From NCBI GenBank assembly GCA_002440045.1, contig DJRI01000087.1, forward strand, positions 1-5,131: DNA of 5,131 nucleotides, written 5' to 3'. The translations under genes were made by a program, and so were the position numbers. Below the pieces are notes generated by a model. It was not told where the DNA came from. It saw only the letters and a list, made by a program, of their open reading frames with translations, and ran no database searches. The stretch is from Ruminococcaceae bacterium UBA6364 (GTDB lineage: Bacteria > Bacillota > Clostridia > Oscillospirales > Acutalibacteraceae). Below are positions 1-5,131 of this stretch, piece by piece. Positions within the stretch are counted from its first letter, which is position 1. Every line of letters begins with the position of its first letter.

Positions 1-34
1 GGAAGATAGGGCGATGCCGACATATCCAAAAAGG

Positions 35-63
35 GCGACCACTCTTTGAGTGGTCGCTTTTTT
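35..63 (+). terminator. Rho-independent terminator of an upstream unit
   Basis: A perfect 10-bp inverted repeat (35-44 pairing with 48-57, GC-rich) closes a 3-nt loop (TTT, 45-47) and is followed at once by six T residues (58-63). The A-run before the stem (28-32) can pair with the T-run, so the hairpin may also work on the opposite strand. It most likely ends a gene lying left of the window and insulates the malQ promoter from read-through. What precedes it (1-34) is too short to identify; a TAG at 7-9 could be the stop of the upstream gene, but that is a guess. Confidence 0.9.
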
Positions 64-148
64 GCTGTAAAAAAGAGCTTTTTGCAAAGTTTTAGAGCCT
101 TTTTACTGTTTACAATTCACTATTCTTGCTGTTCTTTATTGTATAAGT

Positions 149-173
149 TGTTTATTTACAAAGTAAGTAAAAC
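149..173. repeat. Imperfect palindrome over the -35 box, possible operator
   Basis: Two 11-bp arms (149-159 and 163-173) separated by AAA match as an inverted repeat at 8 of 11 positions, with the inner five bases (TTTAC / GTAA plus flanking) nearly perfect. The palindrome covers the -35 box and most of the spacer, where a dimeric repressor would block RNA polymerase. The region is very AT-rich, so chance is a real alternative, and I do not recognise the site of any named regulator. Confidence 0.25.
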
Positions 174-184
174 AGTGATATAAT
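155..184 (+). promoter_or_regulatory. Sigma-A-type promoter of the malQ operon
   Basis: The -35 box TTTACA (155-160) has one mismatch to TTGACA. After an 18-bp spacer comes a perfect TATAAT -10 box (179-184) preceded by TG at 176-177, which is an extended -10. Transcription should start near 190-192. That leaves a leader of about 39 nt before the ATG at 230, but only about 6 nt before the ATG at 197, which argues for the downstream start of malQ. This is the only good promoter seen in the window; none was found in the short gaps between the following genes. Confidence 0.8.
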
Positions 185-218
185 TTAATATATATTATGG
201 CAAAAGGGCATATGTTTC

Positions 219-224
219 GGAGGA
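219..224 (+). promoter_or_regulatory. Ribosome binding site that fixes the malQ start
   Basis: GGAGGA lies 5 nt before the ATG at 230, an ideal match and spacing. The two in-frame upstream ATGs are less likely. The one at 197 has no Shine-Dalgarno and sits almost on the predicted transcription start. The one at 212 has only AGGG three nt upstream. Confidence 0.85.
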
Positions 225-229
225 CTTTT

Positions 230-1669
230 ATGGAAAGAAAAAGCGGAGTTTTAATGCACATATCCTCGCTTTACGGCGACTATTCATCGGGCGGTTTCGG
301 AAAGTCTGCGTTTTCTTTTATCGACTTTCTTAAAGACTGCGGTTTTTCTTATTGGCAGGTATTGCCGTTTAACCCCGTTGACGAGTGCAATTCGCCTTAT
401 AAATCGGCTTCGACGTTTGCTCTTAATCCGTATTTTGCAGATATTGACAGCCTTTTTGAACAAGGGCTTATAACCGAGGACGAGCGCCGCGCTTCAGTGC
501 AGAAAACGCCGTATTACTGCGAATACGACAGGCTGAAAAAAGAAAGGCTCGCGCTTTTGAAAAAAGCCGCCTCGCGCGCGAACGGCGAGCTTTCAAAAAG
601 TGTGGAGGATTTTATAAAAGCGCGCCCTTACATACGCGATTATTGCGAATTTGCGGCGCTTAAAGAGGTTAACGGCGAAAAACCATGGACAGAGTGGACC
701 GAAGTTTCTTTTGATAAAGACGAGTTTTTCGCACAGTGCTTTATTCAGTACGAGCTTTTTTATCAGTGGCAAAAAATTAAAAGCTATGCAAATAAAAACG
801 GAATAAAAATCATCGGCGATATTCCCATTTATGTTTCGTTTGACTCAGCCGACGTTTATTTTAACAAGGAGCTGTTTTGTGCCGACGAAAACGGCAGACT
901 CTCTCTTGTTGCGGGCGTTCCCCCGGATTATTTTTCGGCGGACGGTCAGCTTTGGGGCAATCCGCTTTACAATTGGGAAAGAATGGAAAAAGACGGGTTT
1001 TCGTGGTGGCGCGAGCGCTTAAACAATGCGCTTTCGCTGTTTGACGGCGTAAGAATAGACCATTTCAGAGGGTTCGAGAGCTTTTGGGCAGTGCCCGCTT
1101 CTGAAAAGACCGCCAAAAACGGAAGCTGGAAAAAAGGCCCGGGAATGAAGCTTATTAATGTGCTTAAAAAGACGGCGGGCGAAAAGCTTATTATTGCCGA
1201 AGATTTGGGCGACATTACAGAGGACGTTATAAAGCTTGTAAACGACAGCGGCTTTCCCGGAATGCGCGTTTTTCAGTTCGGCTTTTTGGGCGGCGAGTCG
1301 GTTCACAAGCCGCACAACTACATAAACAACTGCGTTGCATATTCGGGCACGCACGACAACAACACGCTTTTGGGCTATCTTTGGGAAATGCCGCTTGACA
1401 CAAAACGCGACGTTATGAATTATTGCTCGTGCGACCCTGAAAAATGGAACGAAAACGGCTGCCGCGCAATAGTTAAAACAATTCTCGCAAGCTCTGCGGG
1501 GCTTGCAATATTCCCGATTCAGGACCTTTTGGGTTACGGAAGCGACACGCGCCTTAACGTCCCCGGGAGAGCTTACGGCAACTGGCTTTATCGCATAACA
1601 AAAGAACAGCTTGGCTTTATAAATAAAGATGAGCTTAGATATTATAACGCGCTTTACGGGCGCATTTAA
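230..1669 (+). CDS. malQ: 4-alpha-glucanotransferase (amylomaltase, GH77)
   Basis: This cytoplasmic enzyme breaks alpha-1,4-glucan chains and transfers the fragment to another glucan or to glucose, releasing glucose and longer dextrins during maltodextrin or glycogen use. The 479-residue product has the usual length of the short bacterial form. It opens with the family-typical RKSGVLMHISSLYG (3-16). GH77 motifs follow in order: PFNP (46-49), GDIPIYV (196-202), GVPPDYFSADGQLWGNPLYN (229-248), the nucleophile Asp277 in RIDHFRG, the acid/base Glu324 in IAEDLG, the transition-state Asp376 in GTHDNNT, and the C-terminal RLNVPG...NW block (441-452). All catalytic residues are present, so it should be active. 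The ATG at 230 is chosen because it has a GGAGGA site and because family alignment begins there; a longer version from 197 would add 11 atypical residues. It is first in the putative operon, 9 bp before the HAD gene. No glycogen phosphorylase or maltose transporter is visible nearby. Confidence 0.96.
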   Translation: MERKSGVLMHISSLYGDYSSGGFGKSAFSFIDFLKDCGFSYWQVLPFNPVDECNSPYKSASTFALNPYFADIDSLFEQGLITEDERRASVQKTPYYCEYDRLKKERLALLKKAASRANGELSKSVEDFIKARPYIRDYCEFAALKEVNGEKPWTEWTEVSFDKDEFFAQCFIQYELFYQWQKIKSYANKNGIKIIGDIPIYVSFDSADVYFNKELFCADENGRLSLVAGVPPDYFSADGQLWGNPLYNWERMEKDGFSWWRERLNNALSLFDGVRIDHFRGFESFWAVPASEKTAKNGSWKKGPGMKLINVLKKTAGEKLIIAEDLGDITEDVIKLVNDSGFPGMRVFQFGFLGGESVHKPHNYINNCVAYSGTHDNNTLLGYLWEMPLDTKRDVMNYCSCDPEKWNENGCRAIVKTILASSAGLAIFPIQDLLGYGSDTRLNVPGRAYGNWLYRITKEQLGFINKDELRYYNALYGRI

Positions 1670-1678
1670 GGGGTAAAT

Positions 1679-2473
1679 ATGGCAGAGCTTAAAGATATTT
1701 CACTTTTTTTACTCGATATGGACGGAACGGTCAATTTGGGGTTCGACCCGATTGACGGCGCCAAGGATTTTTTGGACGAAGTAAGAAAACAGGGGAAAAA
1801 CTATATTTTTCTTACAAACAATTCGTCAAGAAACGCCGGCGATTACGTTGAAAAAATGCGAAAGCTCGGTTTTTTCTGCGAAAGAGAAAACGTTTTCACT
1901 TCGGGCATGGCGGCGGGGCTGTTTTTAAAGAAAAACAAGCCCGACGCGCGCGTTTATGTGTGCGGAACAAAGTCGCTTTGTGAAGAGGTTAAAAGCTACG
2001 GCGTAAACGTTACAGAAGACGACGCCGATACGGTGCTTCTCGGCTATGACACCGAGCTTAATTACGAAAAAATAAAAAAGGTCTGCGCGCTTCTTTCAGA
2101 GGGCGCTGACTATTACGCCACCAACGTCGATATGGTTTGCCCGATAGAGGGCGGGCGCTATTTGCCAGACTGCGGCTCTTTTGCCGATATGTTTTATAAC
2201 GCGGTCAAAAGAAGACCTGTGTTTTTAGGCAAGCCCGACAGAACGATGATAGACATTGTTCTTGAAAAAACAAACACGCCCTATGAAAAGGCGGCAATGG
2301 TCGGCGACAGAATTTATACCGACGTCAAAACAGGCGTCAACGCGGGAATTACCTCGGTGCTTGTGCTTTCGGGGGAAACAACGAAAAAAGACGCCGAAGA
2401 AAGCGACGTGTGCCCGACTTATATCCTTGACTCCGTTCGGGATATTTACAATATAATCAAAGATGAAAGGTGA
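1679..2473 (+). CDS. HAD-IIA family phosphatase (NagD/PGP-like)
   Basis: The 264-residue product is a cytoplasmic haloacid-dehalogenase phosphatase of subfamily IIA. Motif I is DMDGT (Asp13 nucleophile, Asp15 acid/base). Motif II is FLTNNSS with Thr46. Motif III is GKPD with Lys185. Motif IV is GDRIYTD with Asp210 and Asp215 to bind magnesium. The long stretch between motifs II and III (about 75-175), including ATNVD and [11 protein letters not shown], is the C2-type cap that selects the substrate. Known relatives act on nucleoside monophosphates (NagD), p-nitrophenyl phosphate, phosphoglycolate or glycerol 3-phosphate; the substrate cannot be read from the sequence. The start ATG follows AAGGGG by 5 nt. 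The gene begins 9 bp after malQ and ends 5 bp before glpK, with its stop codon inside the glpK ribosome binding region, suggesting coupled translation. The link to glycerol kinase makes glycerol 3-phosphate a reasonable candidate substrate, by inference only. Confidence 0.93.
   Translation: MAELKDISLFLLDMDGTVNLGFDPIDGAKDFLDEVRKQGKNYIFLTNNSSRNAGDYVEKMRKLGFFCERENVFTSGMAAGLFLKKNKPDARVYVCGTKSLCEEVKSYGVNVTEDDADTVLLGYDTELNYEKIKKVCALLSEGADYYATNVDMVCPIEGGRYLPDCGSFADMFYNAVKRRPVFLGKPDRTMIDIVLEKTNTPYEKAAMVGDRIYTDVKTGVNAGITSVLVLSGETTKKDAEESDVCPTYILDSVRDIYNIIKDER
1885..1898. promoter_or_regulatory. cre-like palindrome inside the HAD gene
   Basis: A perfect 12-bp palindrome (1886-1897, centred on CG) sits in a 14-bp stretch matching 13 of 14 positions of the Firmicutes catabolite-responsive element consensus TGWAANCGNTNWCA; only the first T is replaced by A. 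CcpA sites inside coding sequence are known in Firmicutes, and glpK is a classical catabolite-repressed gene. The site also simply encodes Glu-Asn-Val-Phe with codons common here, so it may be accidental. Confidence 0.25.
2466..2472 (+). promoter_or_regulatory. Ribosome binding site that fixes the glpK start
   Basis: AAAGGTG lies 6 nt before the ATG at 2479. It overlaps the TGA stop of the HAD gene (2471-2473). An in-frame GTG at 2470 lies within this site and has no proper Shine-Dalgarno of its own, so the ATG is preferred. Confidence 0.75.
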
Positions 2474-2478
2474 ACCGA

Positions 2479-3984
2479 ATGAAAAAATATATTCTTGCCC
2501 TTGACCAGGGAACGACAAGCTCAAGAACGATAGTTTTTGACAAAAAGGGAAACATCGTCTCAAAGGCACAGTACGAATTTACGCAGATTTACCCGAAATC
2601 GGGCTGGGTTGAGCACAACCCCTATGAGATTCTTGAATCTCAGCTTCATTCGCTCACTTCGGCGCTTGAAATCGGCAGAATAAACCCCTCTGAGGTTGCC
2701 GCAATCGGTATTACAAACCAGCGCGAAACAACTATTCTTTGGGATAAAGAAACGGGCAAGCCTGTTTATAACGCAATTGTGTGGCAGTGCAGGCGCACCG
2801 CGCCCATTTGCGAAAGACTTAAAGCCGAGGGGCTTGAGCCGTATATTAAAGAGCACACGGGACTTCTTATAGACGCATATTTTTCGGCGACAAAAATTAA
2901 GTGGATAATCGACAACGTGCCCGAGGCGCGCACCCTTGCAAACGAGGGCAGGCTTTTGTTCGGCACGGTTGAAACATGGCTTATTTGGAATCTTACAAAC
3001 AAAGCCGTTCACGTTACCGACTACAGCAACGCCGCAAGAACAATGCTTTTTGATATTGAAAAGCTCGAATGGGATTCTTATCTTTGCTCAAAGCTCGGTA
3101 TTCCTATGAACATTCTTCCCGAGATTAAAGAGTCAAGCTCTGTTTACGGCTATATTTCGGGCGACGTTCCCGAGCTTAAAGAGCTTGAGGGCGTTCCGAT
3201 TTCGGGCGCAATCGGCGACCAGCAGGCGGCTCTCTTCGGCCAGGCCTGCTTTAACGCGGGCCAGGCAAAGAACACATACGGCACGGGCTGCTTCCTTCTT
3301 ATGAACACGGGCGACAAGCGTATTCATTCAAAAAACAACCTGATAGAGGGTATTGCATGGGGTCTTAACGGCAAAGTATGCTATGACCTTGAGGGCAGTG
3401 CTTTTAACGCGGGCTCTGTTATAAAATGGTTAAGAGACGAGCTTCGTATGATAGCAGAACCGAGCGAATGCGACTTTCTTGCAGAAAGCGTAAGAGACTC
3501 TAACGGAATTTATCTTGTTCCGGCATTTACGGGGCTTGGCGCGCCGTATTGGGATATGTATGCAAGGGGCTGCATTGTCGGTCTTACGCGCGGCACAAAC
3601 AGGGCGCATTTTGCGCGTGCGGTGCTCGAAAGCATTACATATCAGGTAACAGACCTTGTTGACGCAATGAGCCGTGACAGCGGAATACTTATGTCCGAAA
3701 TGCGTGTTGACGGCGGTGCTTCGGTAAGCAGCATTATGCTTCAGATTCAGGCAGATATGACGGGAACAAAGGTGAACCGCCCGAAGCTTGTTGAAACAAC
3801 TGCGCTTGGCGCGGCGTATATGGCGGGTCTTGCAGTCGGCTTTTGGAAAGACCTTGACGAAATTGAAACAGTGCGCGAGGTTGACAGAATCTTTGTGCCC
3901 GCAATAAGCGGCGAAAAACGCGACGAAATGCTTCGCGGTTGGCACAAAGCCGTTGAGCGCGCAAAGGATTGGGAAGAGCATTAA
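2479..3984 (+). CDS. glpK: Glycerol kinase
   Basis: This cytoplasmic enzyme transfers phosphate from ATP to glycerol to give sn-glycerol 3-phosphate, feeding lipid synthesis and glycolysis. The 501-residue product is almost the same length as E. coli GlpK (502). It begins [13 protein letters not shown] (4-16), the N-terminal FGGY phosphate-binding segment. Glycerol contacts are conserved: Arg82-Glu83 in NQRET, Trp102 in IVWQCRR, Tyr134, and the catalytic Asp247 in [14 protein letters not shown] signature 1 is at 134-146 and signature 2 at 364-384; nucleotide-binding TYGTGCF (266-272) and VDGGA (410-414) are intact, and the end [12 protein letters not shown] is typical. The loop at 224-241 lacks the GGTR fructose-1,6-bisphosphate site of E. 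coli and has no histidine like the one HPr phosphorylates in enterococci. No glycerol facilitator or glycerol-3-phosphate dehydrogenase gene is visible beside it. ATG 2479 is preferred to GTG 2470 on spacing and family alignment. Confidence 0.98.
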   Translation: MKKYILALDQGTTSSRTIVFDKKGNIVSKAQYEFTQIYPKSGWVEHNPYEILESQLHSLTSALEIGRINPSEVAAIGITNQRETTILWDKETGKPVYNAIVWQCRRTAPICERLKAEGLEPYIKEHTGLLIDAYFSATKIKWIIDNVPEARTLANEGRLLFGTVETWLIWNLTNKAVHVTDYSNAARTMLFDIEKLEWDSYLCSKLGIPMNILPEIKESSSVYGYISGDVPELKELEGVPISGAIGDQQAALFGQACFNAGQAKNTYGTGCFLLMNTGDKRIHSKNNLIEGIAWGLNGKVCYDLEGSAFNAGSVIKWLRDELRMIAEPSECDFLAESVRDSNGIYLVPAFTGLGAPYWDMYARGCIVGLTRGTNRAHFARAVLESITYQVTDLVDAMSRDSGILMSEMRVDGGASVSSIMLQIQADMTGTKVNRPKLVETTALGAAYMAGLAVGFWKDLDEIETVREVDRIFVPAISGEKRDEMLRGWHKAVERAKDWEEH

Positions 3985-3991
3985 GCTTTGC

Positions 3992-3997
3992 GGGGTG
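3992..3997 (+). promoter_or_regulatory. Ribosome binding site that supports the rmuC TTG start
   Basis: GGGGTG ends 5 nt before the TTG at 4003 in the 18-bp gap after glpK. No ATG or GTG occurs in this frame near the site, and the first in-frame ATG (4219) would remove the membrane anchor, so TTG is the best start. Confidence 0.65.
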
Positions 3998-4002
3998 GAA
4001 TT

Positions 4003-5131
4003 TTGACTGATACTATTGTTATTTGCGCTTTCGGCGTTTTAACGGCGGTTTTGCTGTGCGTTGTTATAGCACTGCTTTTGGCGCTTAAGAAAAAAGCCGA
4101 GTCAAAGGATTTTTCGGGCGAGTTTTCAATTAACCGCGAAGAAGCGGCGCGCTCGGCAAAAGAAACGCGCGAGGAAATTTCAAAAGGGCTTGAAAAGGTT
4201 GACGCACGCCTCAGCGAAATGACGAAAGAGAATTTTAACAGCCGTCTTGAGCTTTCCGACAAGCTCGGAAAATCGCTTTCCGAAATACAAAAAAACAATC
4301 TTGAGCAAAACGAACGGCAAATGCGCGTTCTCGGCGAGAATATGGCGAAAATGCAGGAAAGCAACGAAAAAAGGCTTGAAGAAATGCGTGCCACGGTTGA
4401 CGAAAAGCTTACGGCAACTCTTACAACGCGGCTTAACACCTCGTTTAAAACGGTTTCGGAGCAGCTTGAAAACGTTTATCGCTCTTTGGGCGAAATGAAA
4501 GAGCTTTCAAAGGGCGTTACGCAAAACGTAACCTCGCTTAACAGGGTGCTTACAAACGTAAAGGCGCGCGGAACATGGGCTGAAGTTCAGCTTGAAGCGA
4601 TACTTGACCAGACTATCCCCGGAATGTACGAAAAGAATTTTTCGCCTAAAAACAACGGCGAAAGGGTAGAGTTTGCCGTAAGGATTCCGAGCGGCGAAAA
4701 AAACGGCGAAGCTGTTTTTTTGCCGATTGACTCAAAATTTCCGATGGAGGATTACGTCAGGCTTTGCGGCGCTGCGGAGTCTGCTGACCCCATTATGCTC
4801 GCTTCTGCAAGAAAAGCGCTTGAGGACCGCATAAAAGCCGAAGCAAAGGACGTTGCAAAATACATTTGCGTGCCGAAAACCACGCCGTTCGCAATACTTT
4901 ATCTTGCGACCGAGGGACTTTATGCCGAAATCGCTTCGTCAAAAAGCGGAATCGCCGAAAGCCTTCAGGCGCAGAATATTATGATAGCCGGTCCTTCGAC
5001 GATAACGGCGCTTCTTAATTCGTTTGCCATGGGCTTTAAAGCGATGGCGATAAACGAAAAAGCAGATGAAGTAAGAACGCTTCTTGCCGCCGCAAAATCG
5101 CAGTATGACAAGTTCGGCGACGTGCTTGAAA
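4003..5131 (+). CDS. rmuC: RmuC family protein, partial (C-terminus off window)
   Basis: RmuC proteins are membrane-anchored and carry a predicted PD-(D/E)xK-type nuclease fold; in E. coli loss of RmuC raises inversion between short inverted repeats, so it is linked to recombination and genome stability. The 376 codons present are open throughout. Residues 4-28 form one hydrophobic N-terminal membrane segment followed by KKK, then a long charged coiled-coil region (about 32-185, rich in Glu, Lys, Leu and Ser). The conserved domain follows: KARGTWAEVQLEAIL (187-201), VEFAVRIP (222-229), PIDSKFPMEDY (241-251), EGLYAE (304-309) and IAGPSTITALLNS (328-340). These blocks are diagnostic for the Firmicutes-type RmuC. 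The reading frame continues to the last base with the Gln-Tyr-Asp-Lys-Phe-Gly block typical of the domain's end, so roughly the C-terminal tail is missing. The start is TTG, supported by the upstream GGGGTG and by the membrane segment beginning directly after it. It lies 18 bp after glpK and is probably cotranscribed. Confidence 0.95.
   Translation, partial: MTDTIVICAFGVLTAVLLCVVIALLLALKKKAESKDFSGEFSINREEAARSAKETREEISKGLEKVDARLSEMTKENFNSRLELSDKLGKSLSEIQKNNLEQNERQMRVLGENMAKMQESNEKRLEEMRATVDEKLTATLTTRLNTSFKTVSEQLENVYRSLGEMKELSKGVTQNVTSLNRVLTNVKARGTWAEVQLEAILDQTIPGMYEKNFSPKNNGERVEFAVRIPSGEKNGEAVFLPIDSKFPMEDYVRLCGAAESADPIMLASARKALEDRIKAEAKDVAKYICVPKTTPFAILYLATEGLYAEIASSKSGIAESLQAQNIMIAGPSTITALLNSFAMGFKAMAINEKADEVRTLLAAAKSQYDKFGDVLE

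Noticed and set aside
74..104. Short direct repeat AGAGC(C)TTTTT at 74-83 and 94-104
   Set aside because: Only two copies, about 10 bp each, in AT-rich intergenic DNA; no array or insertion-sequence context.
109..147. Second promoter: TTTACA (109-114) with TATAAG (142-147)
   Set aside because: The spacing is 27 bp, too long for a sigma-A promoter, and the -10 is weaker than that at 179-184.
105..176. 7-bp inverted repeat ACTGTTT (105-111) / AAACAGT (170-176)
   Set aside because: Short arms separated by 58 bp in AT-rich sequence; expected by chance, and no structured leader is apparent because most of it lies upstream of the transcription start.
197..229. Longer malQ start at ATG 197 or 212
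   Set aside because: The predicted transcription start is near 191, leaving no room for a ribosome binding site before 197; 212 has only a weak, too-close AGGG. The added residues do not resemble the family N-terminus.
2560..3012. 150-codon minus-strand frame opposite the 5' half of glpK
   Set aside because: Antisense shadow with no domain and no independent ribosome binding site or promoter recognised.
3430..3981. 183-codon open frame on the minus strand opposite glpK
   Set aside because: It lies wholly antisense to a clearly conserved glycerol kinase, its translation is rich in Cys, His and Arg without any domain, and such antisense frames arise from the biased codon use of the + strand gene.
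3981..4439. 152-codon open frame on the minus strand opposite rmuC
   Set aside because: The serine/arginine/phenylalanine-rich translation is the mirror of the Glu/Lys/Leu-rich coiled coil of RmuC, and it has no recognisable motif.
4247..4498. 83-codon + strand frame starting at an ATG within rmuC
   Set aside because: It is out of frame inside the RmuC coiled-coil region, which reads through without interruption and ends in conserved RmuC motifs.

Overview
The window looks like chromosomal DNA from a Gram-positive, probably clostridial (Firmicutes/Bacillota) bacterium. The evidence is the strong purine-rich ribosome binding sites (GGAGGA and similar), the very AT-rich promoter with a near-consensus extended -10 box, a heavy preference for CTT leucine codons, and a Firmicutes-type RmuC. 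The exact genus cannot be read from the sequence.

Layout. Positions 1-63 hold the tail of an upstream transcription unit, ending in a strong rho-independent terminator. Positions 64-229 are an AT-rich intergenic region with one convincing sigma-A-type promoter (-35 at 155-160, extended -10 at 176-184) and a short leader. Four tightly spaced genes follow on the + strand: malQ (4-alpha-glucanotransferase, GH77; 230-1669), a HAD-IIA sugar-phosphatase-like hydrolase (1679-2473), glpK (glycerol kinase; 2479-3984) and rmuC (4003 onward, cut by the window end). The gaps are 9, 5 and 18 bp, with no terminator-like hairpin in any of them, so a single operon is the simplest reading. No gene is supported on the minus strand.

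How the genes may work together. MalQ rearranges alpha-1,4-glucans from maltodextrin or glycogen. GlpK makes glycerol 3-phosphate from glycerol and ATP. The HAD-IIA protein belongs to a family that includes phosphatases of glycerol 3-phosphate, phosphoglycolate and nucleotides, so a kinase/phosphatase pair acting on the same C3 metabolite is possible but unproven. RmuC is a membrane-anchored, predicted nuclease-fold protein linked to genome stability; its metabolic neighbours offer no obvious functional tie.

The window is mostly ordinary core metabolism and I see no convincing new system. The points most worth a second look are the phosphatase/kinase pairing, the apparent lack in GlpK of both classical allosteric/phosphorylation control sites, a cre-like palindrome inside the HAD gene, and the rmuC gene, which begins at TTG.
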